64,000 nucleotides of DNA, from assembly GCF_000382065.1 (NCBI RefSeq), contig NZ_KB907506.1, positions 1-64,000 of the forward strand. Reading direction: 5' to 3'. The position numbers were made by a program, and so were the translations under genes. This document shows, piece by piece, positions 47,235 through 55,410 of the stretch. The notes below the pieces were generated by a model. It worked only from the letters and a program-made list of their open reading frames with translations. It searched no databases and had not been told where the DNA came from. Each line of letters begins with the position of its first letter. Positions within the stretch are counted from its first letter, which is position 1. Origin of the DNA: Stenotrophomonas hibiscicola ATCC 19867 (GTDB lineage Bacteria > Pseudomonadota > Gammaproteobacteria > Xanthomonadales > Xanthomonadaceae).

Positions 47235-47837
47235 TCAACCACCCAGTTGGCGACGCAGGTTGTCACGGGCGGCCGCGTCCAGGCGCTGGTGGAAGAACTC
47301 ACTGAGGAAGATCCGCGGTGCGCGCAGCAGGCCCTGCAGGAATCGGCGACGGCCGGCACGGTACAGGAAGCCGGGCACCACGCCCTTGTATTCTTCGGCC
47401 ACGCCACGGTCATAGGCGGCGAACACCGGCTCCGGTGCAGCCAGGATCGCCATGTCGCAGTCCAGGAACAGCGCCGCCTCGGCATCCACATCCTCCGGAC
47501 CCAGCGCGCCATGGCGGGCGGTCAGCAGGATCAACTGCTCCACGCGAGCAGCGTCGACACCGGCAAGCGCCGGCGCCTGTGCGATCGCCTGCAGGGCCAT
47601 CTGCGCCGAACGTGCTTCGTTGTCCTTTCGCCCCGCCACGTAGATCGCATCGTGGTAGAGCACGGCCAGGTAGACCTCGGCCGGCTGCTGCCAGCCGGGG
47701 CCGTCGGCCACCTCCTGGCAGTGCTGCAGCACCGCGCGCACATGGCCGAAGTGGTGGTAGGCGCGTGGCGGCGTGGCATAGCTGTCCTGCAGCGCCTGCC
47801 ACTGCGCCGGGGCAAGCGTCAGCGGTGAGAAGTCCAT
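47235..47837 (-). CDS. HD-domain metal-dependent phosphohydrolase
   Basis: A 200-residue predicted HD hydrolase. The N-terminal YHHFGHVRAVL gives the first histidine(s), VLYHDAIY the HD pair, and later aspartates (DCDMAIL) complete the metal site. The sequence belongs to the group of short, soluble HD proteins (COG4339-like) with unknown nucleotide substrates. It lies about 50 bp upstream of the OXLD1-like gene on the same strand. No partner is apparent. Confidence 0.85.
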   Translation of the reverse strand: MDFSPLTLAPAQWQALQDSYATPPRAYHHFGHVRAVLQHCQEVADGPGWQQPAEVYLAVLYHDAIYVAGRKDNEARSAQMALQAIAQAPALAGVDAARVEQLILLTARHGALGPEDVDAEAALFLDCDMAILAAPEPVFAAYDRGVAEEYKGVVPGFLYRAGRRRFLQGLLRAPRIFLSEFFHQRLDAAARDNLRRQLGG

Positions 47838-48065
47838 GCCCGGATCATCCCGCCTGTGCCGGCGCCGGGCAAGCTGGCGGTTTTTTCACCACACACTCAC
47901 AACGCTTGCCAGGCGAGGCCCGGAGCCAGTTGTCCACAGCTTTGTCGCGCGCTGGTCCACATCGGTTGTGGATGAACGCGGCGCCGACCAACGGTCGCTG
48001 CAGCTGGGCATCCATGGGAATACACTCGCCCCAGGCGGGAGCGCCCGCCGCTGCCGGGAACCGTC

Positions 48066-49220
48066 ATGTACCGTTCTGCCGCCCATTGCCTCACCCTTTC
48101 GCTGCTGGCCTTCTGTGCTCCTGCCTTCGGCGCAGGCCAGGCACCGCCCGCCGATGTGGTGACGACCCCGACCATCACCGTGTCGGCCGCACGCGTGCCG
48201 ACCCCGGAAGAAGTGTTCGCCATTCCCGCGGACCTGCGTGCGATGCTCCAGAAGCAGGTGATCCAGCGCAGCTACTCCCGCGACCAGCGCCTGCAGGCGC
48301 TCGTGGAGATGATCTTCGACCAGCACGGGCTGGACCTGCAGTACGACGCCAATGCGACCTACACCGTCAGCGATATCTGGCAGCACCGCCGCGCCAACTG
48401 CCTGGCCTTCACCCTTCTGTTCGTGACGCTTGCGCGGGAGGCGGGCATCCAGGCCCGCGTGCAGGAAGTCGGGCAGGTGGTGTCCTGGTACCAGGACCAG
48501 GACGCGGGCGTGGTCTACAGCGTCGGCCACGTCAATGCCGGCGTCGATGTCGGCGGGCGTTTCGGTACCGTTGATCTGGATCGCAATGTGCTCTATGACC
48601 GCCGCGGGCCGGTTCCCGTCAGCCGTGCGCGGGCATTGGCGCATTTCTACAACAACCGGGGTGCGGAGCGCCTCGCCGACGGTGACTTCGGCGGCGCCCG
48701 TGCATTCTTCGACGCATCCGTGGCTCAGGACAGCGGGTTCGCTCCAGTGTGGAACAACCTCGGCGTGCTCGACCACCGCGAAGGCAACAACGAGGCGGCG
48801 CGGCAGGCGCTGGACCGGTCGCTGCAGCTGGACGGCCGCCAGGATGCCGCACTGACCAATGCCTCCGCGCTGTTCCGCAGCCTGGGCTTGACCGCGCAGG
48901 CGCAGTCACTTGAGCGCCGGTTGAAATCGGTGCAGCGCGAAGACCCGTTCGCGCAGTACATGTTCGGCGCCAAGGCCGAACGGGCCGGCCAGCTGGACCA
49001 GGCGATCCGCTATTACCGGCAGGCCGTGCGCCTGTATGACACCGCGCATCAGTTCCACTTCGGGCTGGCGCGGGTCTATTTCCTGGCTGGCCAGCTCAAG
49101 CGCGCCGATCGCGAACTGCTGCGTGCACAGGAACTGGGGGGCGCGCCGGAGCAGGCGCGCTACCAGGCCAAGCTGGACAGCCTGGCCCGCTGGCGCGCGC
49201 AGCAGCAGGCCAGGCGCTGA
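48066..49220 (+). CDS. Exported transglutaminase-like protein with TPR repeats
   Basis: A 384-residue exported protein. The signal peptide covers residues 1-22 (cleavage near AFGA). A transglutaminase-like domain (about 45-190) has a probable Cys-His-Asp triad: cysteine in RRANCLAFT, histidine in VGHVNAG and aspartate in TVDLDRN. A C-terminal TPR region (about 190-375) carries at least four helical repeats (NNRGAERLADGDFGGARAFF, NNLGVLDHREGNNEAARQAL). Such proteins may process or cross-link envelope proteins; this is inferred from fold. yjdM follows convergently 6 bp away. Confidence 0.87.
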   Translation: MYRSAAHCLTLSLLAFCAPAFGAGQAPPADVVTTPTITVSAARVPTPEEVFAIPADLRAMLQKQVIQRSYSRDQRLQALVEMIFDQHGLDLQYDANATYTVSDIWQHRRANCLAFTLLFVTLAREAGIQARVQEVGQVVSWYQDQDAGVVYSVGHVNAGVDVGGRFGTVDLDRNVLYDRRGPVPVSRARALAHFYNNRGAERLADGDFGGARAFFDASVAQDSGFAPVWNNLGVLDHREGNNEAARQALDRSLQLDGRQDAALTNASALFRSLGLTAQAQSLERRLKSVQREDPFAQYMFGAKAERAGQLDQAIRYYRQAVRLYDTAHQFHFGLARVYFLAGQLKRADRELLRAQELGGAPEQARYQAKLDSLARWRAQQQARR

Positions 49221-49226
49221 AGGCGG

Positions 49227-49562
49227 TCAGGCCTTCTTGAGGAAGCAGGTCTTCAGGACCAGGCCCTTGATCTTGTCCGAGTTGCCTTCGATGTGCTCGG
49301 CATCATCCTCGACCAGGCGGATGTTGCGGATCACGGTGCCCTGCTTGAGCGGGATCGAGGAGCCCTTGACCTTCAGGTCCTTGATAACGGTGACGGTGTC
49401 GCCGGCCTGCAGGGTATTGCCGTTGCTGTCACGCACGACCAGGGCGGACCCGGCGCTTTCCTCGGCGGTCCATTCGAAACCGCAGTCGGCGCAGATCCAC
49501 AGCGCACCATCGGCGTAGGTGTTTTCCAGGGTGCACTGCGGGCAGGCGGGGGCAGAAGACAT
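49227..49562 (-). CDS. yjdM: Zinc-ribbon protein YjdM (PhnA family)
   Basis: A 111-residue PhnA/YjdM protein. The N-terminal zinc ribbon uses CPQC and CADC, and the PhnA domain follows (VVRDSNGNTLQAGDTVTVIK, then DLKVKGSSIPLKQGTVI). Despite the old name, the E. coli homologue is not required for phosphonate use, and its role is unclear. I chose the ATG at 49562 (MSSAPACPQC) as it begins just before the ribbon; an upstream in-frame ATG at 49577 would add five residues. No phn operon is nearby. Confidence 0.93.
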   Translation of the reverse strand: MSSAPACPQCTLENTYADGALWICADCGFEWTAEESAGSALVVRDSNGNTLQAGDTVTVIKDLKVKGSSIPLKQGTVIRNIRLVEDDAEHIEGNSDKIKGLVLKTCFLKKA

Positions 49563-49743
49563 CAGCAAATACCTCAAAGTGAATCAACAGCCGCCATTGT
49601 AACCGGCCGGCTTCCCCGGCCCTTTTCCGGGCGGGCTCCGGGCTGCCCACTGGACCCGGACCAGAACAGCACGCCCCTGGACCTTGCAGTCGGCGGCGAA
49701 CTGCAGCAGAGTGCGCGGCCCCTGATCGCCCCCGGAACTCCCC

Positions 49744-51105
49744 ATGCGCCTCGGCATCGACTTCGGTACCAGCAACTCCGCCGCCGCCATCGTGCATGAG
49801 GGAAAACTGCTGCCGATCCGCTTCGGCGATGCCGAGCAGTTCCGCACCAGCGTGTACTTCCCCGGCGTGGTGCCCGATCCGGACGACTTCCAGCTCGATG
49901 ACGGCCAGGAACACCAGCTGCAGCAGATGATCGACAGTGCCGCGCGCGCAGCCCGTGCCGCCGGCCAGGAACGCACGCCACAGGCACTGCGCCGCGAAGC
50001 CCTGCGCGCACTGCGCCGGGAATGGATGGAAGCCCGCGCCGGCAAGGAACGCAGCGCCAGCGACCTGCTGCAGAACGCGGTCTACGGCGATGACGCGCTG
50101 GAAGCCTATTTCGAGGAACACGAAGGCAACCTGGTGCAGAGCCCGAAGTCGATGCTCGGCTACAACCTGCACCCGCGCGCGAAGCAGACCATCACCGGCA
50201 TCGCCGCACACATCCTCGAGCACATCCGCCTGACCGCCAGTGCCCAGCTCGGCCAGCCGCTGCGCGCCGCCCTGCTCGGGCGCCCGGTGCAGTTCCGCAG
50301 TTCGATCGGCGCGGCCGGCAACGACCAGGCGCTGGACATCCTGCGCGAGGCCGCCACCCAGGCCGGCTTCGACCAGATCGATTTCCTCGAGGAACCGGCC
50401 GCGGCGGCCATGCATTACCACGCCGAAAGCCGCGAGCGGCACCAGGCGGTGATCGTCGACATCGGTGGCGGTACCACCGACATCGCGCATGCCGAAGTCG
50501 GCGGCGATGCTGCGCCACGCATCCACCGCGCGTGGGGTATTGCCCGCGGCGGTACCGACATCGACCTGGCGCTGAGCCTGTCCAGCTACATGCCGCTGTT
50601 CGGCCGCGGCATCACCCGCGTGCCCGCCCACCACTACGTGGAAGCGGCCACGGTGCAGGACATGACCCGCCAGCGTGACTTCCGCCAGCACAAATACGAT
50701 CACGTCGACGATCCGTGGCGCGCGCGCCTGCAGGCCCTGCAGGACACCGGCAATACCGCCCGCCTGTACCGCGATGTGGAACGCGCGAAGATCGCCCTCA
50801 GTGCCGCCAGCGAGCACCGCAGCACGCTGGACTACATTGCCCGCGACCTGCATGCCGACAGCAGCGCCGCCGGCCTGGCCGCTGCCGCTCACGGCTACCT
50901 GGAACAGATCCGGGAACTGCTGGCCCAGGTCCGCAGCGACATTGGCGGCGACCCGGATGCGGTGTTCCTGACCGGCGGCATGTCCCGCGCCGGCTACCTG
51001 CGCCAGGCCGTGGCCGAGGCCTTCCCGGGCGCCCGCATGGTCCACGGCGAGCCCTCGCTGGGCGTGGTCCAGGGCCTGGCACTGGCGGCAGCCAGCCCGG
51101 ATTAA
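49744..51105 (+). CDS. yegD: YegD-like Hsp70 family chaperone
   Basis: A 453-residue Hsp70-fold protein without the usual substrate-binding tail. It carries the nucleotide-binding signatures GIDFGTSNSAAAI (residues 4-16) and VDIGGGTTDIAHAEVG (near 238), and VFLTGGMSRAGYL near residue 407. Length and architecture match YegD of E. coli, whose role is not settled. It has no DnaJ or GrpE neighbour. It is convergent with nothing close: yjdM is divergent upstream and YkgJ follows after a 135-bp gap with no clear promoter. Confidence 0.9.
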   Translation: MRLGIDFGTSNSAAAIVHEGKLLPIRFGDAEQFRTSVYFPGVVPDPDDFQLDDGQEHQLQQMIDSAARAARAAGQERTPQALRREALRALRREWMEARAGKERSASDLLQNAVYGDDALEAYFEEHEGNLVQSPKSMLGYNLHPRAKQTITGIAAHILEHIRLTASAQLGQPLRAALLGRPVQFRSSIGAAGNDQALDILREAATQAGFDQIDFLEEPAAAAMHYHAESRERHQAVIVDIGGGTTDIAHAEVGGDAAPRIHRAWGIARGGTDIDLALSLSSYMPLFGRGITRVPAHHYVEAATVQDMTRQRDFRQHKYDHVDDPWRARLQALQDTGNTARLYRDVERAKIALSAASEHRSTLDYIARDLHADSSAAGLAAAAHGYLEQIRELLAQVRSDIGGDPDAVFLTGGMSRAGYLRQAVAEAFPGARMVHGEPSLGVVQGLALAAASPD

Positions 51106-51240
51106 CAAAACGTTACGCGGTCTAAGTTACTCTTGGTCGGCTAGAACCCCGCTGCACCTTCCACTGGCCACGCCGGTGTGTGTCCACGGTGCAGCCTGGC
51201 CCGCCTGCGGGCCTAGCGGCCATGCCTTCCTGGCTCGTTC

Positions 51241-51627
51241 ATGGTCCGCGCAGCACCTGAGCCGCCATCGAGACCCGCTTTGGGCACCCGCCAGGCCCCT
51301 GTGGCCTTACAACCTGACGCAGCACCTGCACCCATCGACTGCCGCCGTTGTGACGCGGTCTGTTGTCGGCTGCCCGTGCTGCTGCAGCCCGGCGACCACG
51401 TGCCTGGCCAGTTCCTGTCACGCGACTCCCACGGCCGTGCCGTGATGGCGCGCAACGAGGAAGGCTGGTGCGCGGCGATCGATCCCTATCACCTGCGCTG
51501 CACGATCTATTCGCAGCGCCCGGCGATCTGCCGCCAGTTTTCGATGGGCGGCGATGACTGCCGCCGCGAGCGGCAGGACTACCTGCGCCAGGCTGATGCC
51601 TGGTCGCTTTCCTCCCCTTCCACCTGA
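51241..51627 (+). CDS. YkgJ-type cysteine-cluster protein
   Basis: A 128-residue protein of the YkgJ/CxxCxxCC zinc- or iron-binding family. The cysteine pattern is intact: CRRCDAVCC (about 34-42), LRCTIYSQRPAICRQFSMGG and CRRER. The N-terminal 30 residues are a Pro/Ala-rich extension that the family normally lacks; the true start may be downstream. Function is unknown in the family. The small gene at 51639 begins 11 bp after its stop and has a strong ribosome-binding site, so the two are likely one unit. Confidence 0.85.
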   Translation: MVRAAPEPPSRPALGTRQAPVALQPDAAPAPIDCRRCDAVCCRLPVLLQPGDHVPGQFLSRDSHGRAVMARNEEGWCAAIDPYHLRCTIYSQRPAICRQFSMGGDDCRRERQDYLRQADAWSLSSPST

Positions 51628-51638
51628 CAGGAGCAACC

Positions 51639-51821
51639 ATGCCCCGCAAGGCAAAGACCCCCGCGAAGGCCAGCAACAGCATCCGCAGCGAACGCAAGGG
51701 CGCGGCCGCCAGCACCGTGGTCAGCAGCGATTCGATCGCTTCGGACCTGGCAGCGTTCCGCAAGGCCGGTGGCAAGATCGAAGTCCTCGGCACCACCTGG
51801 GCGCTGAAGAAAGCCAGCTGA
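51639..51821 (+). CDS. Small basic hypothetical protein
   Basis: A 60-residue, lysine/alanine/serine-rich protein of unknown function. The first 30 residues are basic and probably disordered; the second half (SIASDLAAFRKAGGKIEVLG) is likely helix then strand. AGGAG lies 5 nt before the ATG, strong support for a real gene, and the spacing to the YkgJ gene is 11 bp. A perfect hairpin stands just downstream. It may be a small nucleic-acid or protein binder. Confidence 0.72.
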   Translation: MPRKAKTPAKASNSIRSERKGAAASTVVSSDSIASDLAAFRKAGGKIEVLGTTWALKKAS

Positions 51822-51832
51822 CCCAGCACCGA

Positions 51833-51855
51833 CCGCGGCGGCGCTGCCGCCGCGG
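51833..51855. terminator. Convergent hairpin terminator
   Basis: A perfect 10-bp GC stem (CCGCGGCGGC/GCCGCCGCGG) with a 3-nt loop lies between the convergent small gene and the DUF4097 gene. There is no U tract on either strand. Confidence 0.55.
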
Positions 51856-51870
51856 CCTGCCGGACCGCGC

Positions 51871-52752
51871 TCAGCGATCCAGGCGTACCCTCACACTGCC
51901 CGAGTGCGACTGGATGCGGATGTCTCCATCACCGCCGCCCAGACGCGTGTCGAGATGGCTGCCCGGCCCATAGCGCGGCCGCTCCACCTGCCCGGCATCG
52001 CTGTTGATCGAGCCGCTGAAGCTGTTCACCGACAGCTGTGCCGACACCGTGCGCGGCAGGCTCAGCGTGACCGGGGCACTGACCGATTCGACATTGATGC
52101 GGCCACCGGGCGCCAACCCGGCTGCTGCCAGATCGATGCTGCCCGAGACGGTCTCCACCGCCAACCGCTGCACGCGTCCGGCCTCCACCGCAACCCGGCC
52201 GGATACCGTCTGCGCACCGATATCACCGGACACGCCGCCGCCGGCCTCGATCCGGCCACTGACCGTATTTACGTCCAGCTTCGGCGTCTGCAGGCGTGCG
52301 CTGACACTGCCACTGACCGTGTTGAGTTTGCTGTCGCCGCTGCGGCCAGCCGCGCTGAGGCTGCCGCTGACGGTGTCGGCCTGCAGCCGTCGCACATCGA
52401 TGCCACTGATGTCCTGGCTGGCGCTGACCGTGCTCAACAGCAGTTCCACCGAGCGCGGCACGTTCAGCACCAGCGTCGCGCCACCATTGTTGCTGCGGCG
52501 CGGGTATTCAATCTCCCAGCGCACCCGGTTGGCGCTCTTTTCCTGGCGCAGCTGCAGGCCATCGCTGAGCGTGCCGGTGAGTTGCACATCATTGCGGTCC
52601 CAGCCACGCACGGTCACCTTGCCGGCCACGTTGCTCAGTTCGATGCGACCGCCCGCAGCCAAGGTGTGGCGCTCGTCGATGCGGGTGTCGGCCAGCGCCA
52701 CGGCAGGGGACAGCAGCAGTGCGACACAGCAGGAAATCAGGGTTCGGGTCAT
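51871..52752 (-). CDS. DUF4097 beta-repeat exported protein
   Basis: A 293-residue exported protein with signal peptide MTRTLISCCVALLLSPAVAL, cleaved near residue 22. The body is a DUF4097/adhesin-like right-handed beta repeat: units of about 20 residues such as VSGSLSAAGRSGDSKLNTVSGSV recur with VSG/DS turns. Such proteins are usually of unknown function and often accompany sigma/anti-sigma pairs. It is the third gene of that operon here, 10 bp after the anti-sigma-like gene. Confidence 0.87.
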   Translation of the reverse strand: MTRTLISCCVALLLSPAVALADTRIDERHTLAAGGRIELSNVAGKVTVRGWDRNDVQLTGTLSDGLQLRQEKSANRVRWEIEYPRRSNNGGATLVLNVPRSVELLLSTVSASQDISGIDVRRLQADTVSGSLSAAGRSGDSKLNTVSGSVSARLQTPKLDVNTVSGRIEAGGGVSGDIGAQTVSGRVAVEAGRVQRLAVETVSGSIDLAAAGLAPGGRINVESVSAPVTLSLPRTVSAQLSVNSFSGSINSDAGQVERPRYGPGSHLDTRLGGGDGDIRIQSHSGSVRVRLDR

Positions 52753-52762
52753 GGGGGTCTCC

Positions 52763-53296
52763 TCAGGTCGTCAGGCCGGACTCGGCGGCATAGGCCGCCT
52801 GCCGGGTCAGTTCCAGCCGCAGCGCATAGGTGCGCTTGAGCTGGCCAAGCAGGTGCGGCGCGCGCGGGTCCTGCGCCAGTGCGGCACGGATCTGCGCCGC
52901 GCTTTCATCCAGTTCGTGCAGGGCCGGCTGCCATTCCGGCGCGCGCCCATCGGGCAGCGAGGCCACGGCCTGCTGGTACTGCTCGGTCATCGCAGCCGCC
53001 TGCAACTGCAGCGTGGACGGCACCGGTGTATCCGGCTGCGCATGCCACCAAGGGGCCACCGCGTAGATCGCCAGGCTGGCAGCCAGGGCAGCGCCGGCCG
53101 GCAACCACCAGCGGCGCCGCGAACGCGTTGCCAGGGCCACCACGTTGCCCGTTGGCGCAGGTGCTGCCTGTGGTTCACGCGGCGGCAGCCGGGCAGACAG
53201 GCGTGCCCAACCATCAGTGGGCACTTCGCGCTCATTCGGCAGCGCACGCAGCCGGGCCAGCAGGTCGTGATCGAAATCGTGTTCGTGCGTACTCAT
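52763..53296 (-). CDS. Putative anti-sigma factor
   Basis: A 177-residue protein with a cytoplasmic N-terminal domain (MSTHEHDFDHDLLARLRALP), one transmembrane helix (about residues 65-82, after RSRRRWW) and a periplasmic helical C-terminus. The layout and its position, with a 4-bp overlap (ATGA) directly after an ECF sigma gene, indicate an anti-sigma factor. No named anti-sigma domain (ZAS HxxxCxxC) is visible, so the assignment is by context. The DUF4097 gene follows 10 bp on. Confidence 0.72.
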   Translation of the reverse strand: MSTHEHDFDHDLLARLRALPNEREVPTDGWARLSARLPPREPQAAPAPTGNVVALATRSRRRWWLPAGAALAASLAIYAVAPWWHAQPDTPVPSTLQLQAAAMTEQYQQAVASLPDGRAPEWQPALHELDESAAQIRAALAQDPRAPHLLGQLKRTYALRLELTRQAAYAAESGLTT

Positions 53297-53871
53297 GTCA
53301 TGTCTCCCAGCCGTGCGCGCAACAGGCCGCGCGCACGATGCAGCTGTGCCTTGGAACTGCCGACGGCCATCTGCAGCTGCTCGGCGATTTCCTGGTGTTT
53401 CCAGCCTTCGATGTCGTGCAGCACCAGTACCGCACGCGCCCGTGGTGGCAGTGTCGACAGCGCGCGCTCCAGGTCGCGCTCGGTGCCGGCGCAGCGGTCA
53501 CGCACCGCCAGTTCCTGCAGGCCCCCGTCGACGTCGTCCAGACTGTCGTGATCCTGCCCGCCCGCCCGGCCACGCAGCTCCATGAGCGCGGCGTTGACGC
53601 CCAGTCGATGCAGCCAGGTCGACAGGCTGCTCTCGAAGCGGAACCCCGGCAGCGCTTTCCAGGCCTGCAGGAAGGCCTCCTGCAGCGCATCCTCGGCACG
53701 TGCCTGCTGGCCGCCACACAACCGCCACAGCACAGCGAATACACGCGGCGCGTGACGCCGGTACAGCAGTTCGTAGGCAGCAGTGTCTCCCGCAGCGGCC
53801 GCCCGCACCAGGGCGGGTTCGTCGACGGGGTCGTTGGCGGCAGGCAGCGCTGGCATGGTGGTGTCGAGCAT
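53293..53871 (-). CDS. ECF-type RNA polymerase sigma factor
   Basis: A 192-residue sigma-70 factor of the ECF class. Region 2 is at about residues 25-92 (YELLYRRHAPRVFAVLWRLC, then EDALQEAFLQAWKALPGF) and region 4 near 135-185 (LPPRARAVLVLHDIEGWKHQ, EIAEQLQMAVGSSKAQLHRA). It starts at 53871; an in-frame ATG at 53856 (MPALPAAND) is possible. Its overlap with the anti-sigma-like gene and the following DUF4097 gene suggest a self-contained envelope-signal operon. No obvious autoregulatory -35/-10 pair can be identified. Confidence 0.9.
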   Translation of the reverse strand: MLDTTMPALPAANDPVDEPALVRAAAAGDTAAYELLYRRHAPRVFAVLWRLCGGQQARAEDALQEAFLQAWKALPGFRFESSLSTWLHRLGVNAALMELRGRAGGQDHDSLDDVDGGLQELAVRDRCAGTERDLERALSTLPPRARAVLVLHDIEGWKHQEIAEQLQMAVGSSKAQLHRARGLLRARLGDMT

Positions 53872-53995
53872 ATCGCTTGGATGCGGCGGCCCGGAAAAAG
53901 GTTTAGAGGTGATCGGCGATCAGGGACATGCAACCTTTTCGACGATGGCTGCATCCATGAAAGGTCTTCGAGAAAACACCTCCGGGAGTCCAGTC

Positions 53996-54175
53996 ATGTC
54001 CAGCCCCGCCTGCGCCGCCGTGCTGGTGATCGCCGCCTGCGTCGTGCTGCAGGCATTGGGCCTGTCCCTGCAGCTGCGCACGGACAGTGGCCGCGCCTGC
54101 CTGCAGCAGCATCGCCAGGAACTGGTGTGCCTGGCCTGGGCACCGGCAGTCGAATCCACGGCAGGCGCCGGGTAA
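53996..54175 (+). CDS. Possible small membrane protein
   Basis: A 59-residue frame with a hydrophobic segment (about residues 4-22: PACAAVLVIAACVVLQALG) and a hydrophilic, cysteine-containing tail. GGGAG lies 7 nt before the ATG at 53996. It is upstream of the MscS channel gene on the same strand, 35 bp away. The gap between the divergent sigma gene and MscS would otherwise hold nothing. A homologue search would decide whether it is real. Confidence 0.45.
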   Translation: MSSPACAAVLVIAACVVLQALGLSLQLRTDSGRACLQQHRQELVCLAWAPAVESTAGAG

Positions 54176-54210
54176 CATCAAGGGCCGTTATTGCCACCTG
54201 TTGTCGCGCC

Positions 54211-54804
54211 ATGATGTTGTCGCTGAAGGATCATCTCCCCGCCTGGACCCACCCCTGGCTGCATGACGTGGGTATCGCCGTGAAGATCCTGCTGACCCTG
54301 CTGGCCGCGTGGCTGCTGCGGGTGCTGGCACGGCGCCTCATCCGGCGTTTCGCCGAGCACTACACACTGCCACCGGAGATGGCGATGGGCGCCCGTCGGA
54401 TCACCAGTTTCGTGGTCTATTTCAGCGCCCTGCTGTACATCCTCAGCCTGCTGGGCGCGTCGCCTTCGGTACTGTGGACGGCGTTCACCGGCTTTGCCGC
54501 CGTGGGTGCGGTGGCCTTTTTCGCGGCGTGGAGCGTGCTCTCCAACATCTTCTGCACGCTGCTGATCTTCACCACGCGCCCGTTCCGCCTGCATGACTAC
54601 ATCGAGGTGCTGGAGAACGGCGAGAAGCCGGGCCTGAAGGGCCGGGTGATCGATGTGAACCTGATCTACACCACGCTGCAGGAAACCGGCGACGGCCACG
54701 AGGGCACGGTGCTGCAGTTGCCGAACAACCTGTTCTTCCAGCGCACCGTGCGCCGCTGGCGCGACCCGGCACAGGCGCCTGGCGGCATCCAGGGCGACGG
54801 TTGA
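54211..54804 (+). CDS. Short MscS-family mechanosensitive channel
   Basis: A 197-residue MscS-like channel. Two or three membrane segments (about 20-40, 65-85 and the pore helix near 85-110, in FTGFAAVGAVAFFAAWSVLSN) are followed by the beta domain (FRLHDYIEVLENGEKPGLKG, RVIDVNLIYTTLQ) and only a short C-terminus. It is much shorter than MscS of about 286 residues because the last alpha/beta cytoplasmic domain is missing. It starts with a double ATG (54211 or 54214) and no clear Shine-Dalgarno sequence. The third copy of the structured repeat begins about 10 bp after its stop. Confidence 0.86.
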   Translation: MMLSLKDHLPAWTHPWLHDVGIAVKILLTLLAAWLLRVLARRLIRRFAEHYTLPPEMAMGARRITSFVVYFSALLYILSLLGASPSVLWTAFTGFAAVGAVAFFAAWSVLSNIFCTLLIFTTRPFRLHDYIEVLENGEKPGLKGRVIDVNLIYTTLQETGDGHEGTVLQLPNNLFFQRTVRRWRDPAQAPGGIQGDG

Positions 54805-54813
54805 GGGTGGAGT

Positions 54814-55071
54814 TTTCGGCAGGGCTGCGCCCTGCACCTGCAGAGGCCGAAGCCGAAGCAAGATCAAGAGCGGCATTCCGTGGGATGGCGGGGCGGTGTC
54901 GGAGTGCGGGGTGTCAGCCGCATGGATGCGGCTGCCAAGCCTACAAGGACGTACTTGCGGCGTCCCCGCACGCCGACACCGCCCCGCCAGCCCACCGGAA
55001 TGCCAGCTTTTGCTGTTGCTGCTGCCTTGGCTTGAAGGCTTCGGCGGGTGCAGGGGGCAGCCCTGCCGAAC
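54814..55071. repeat. Structured composite repeat, copy 3
   Basis: This copy is the most complete. A 25-bp near-perfect terminal inverted repeat (about 54815-54839 and 55046-55070) holds the hairpins GCAGGG/CCCTGC at 54819-54835 and 55050-55066. Inside it, a 26-bp stem (arms 54886-54911 and 54964-54989, one mismatch) closes a 52-nt loop (54912-54963) that matches copy 1 at 44 of 52 positions. The ATGGAT hairpin has a longer 7-bp stem here (CAGCCGC/GCGGCTG, 54915-54934). The stem sequence differs from that of copies 1 and 2 at about nine positions, nearly all compensated. It fills the gap between the convergent MscS and DksA-like genes. Confidence 0.82.
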
Positions 55072-55076
55072 AACCT

Positions 55077-55343
55077 TTACCTCAACTGGCTGTCCTTGCT
55101 GCCACGCCGGTTGTACCCGGCATGCGCCTGCTCTTCGTCATCCCGCGCCTGCTGGCACGCAACGCACAGCCGCACACCAGGCACGGCCTGGCGCCGCGCC
55201 AACGGAATCGGCGCGTCGCATTCCTCACAGTGTTCCAGACCGGGTCCCTCGCGCAGCTGGCGCCGCGCGCGGGCGATCGCATCATCAACGGTGGCGTCGA
55301 TCTGGTCCTGGACCGCGCCGTCTCCCGCCCAACCGGTGGCCAT
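55077..55343 (-). CDS. DksA/TraR-type C4 zinc-finger protein
   Basis: An 88-residue protein of the DksA/TraR family. The zinc finger is CEECDAPIP...CVACQQARD, near residues 47-72, preceded by a short helix (VQDQIDATVDDAIARARRQL). It lacks the long coiled-coil tip of DksA and so resembles phage/plasmid TraR or YbiI-type short forms that may act on RNA polymerase. I chose the ATG at 55343 (MATGWAGDG); the open frame runs on to 55445. It is convergent with the MscS gene, with the structured repeat between. Confidence 0.85.
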   Translation of the reverse strand: MATGWAGDGAVQDQIDATVDDAIARARRQLREGPGLEHCEECDAPIPLARRQAVPGVRLCVACQQARDDEEQAHAGYNRRGSKDSQLR

Positions 55344-55410
55344 GGCCGTCCCCCGCAGGTGTGTCGCCTGATATGGGGACGATACACCCCGGTAAAAGGA
55401 ATGCCTTCCT

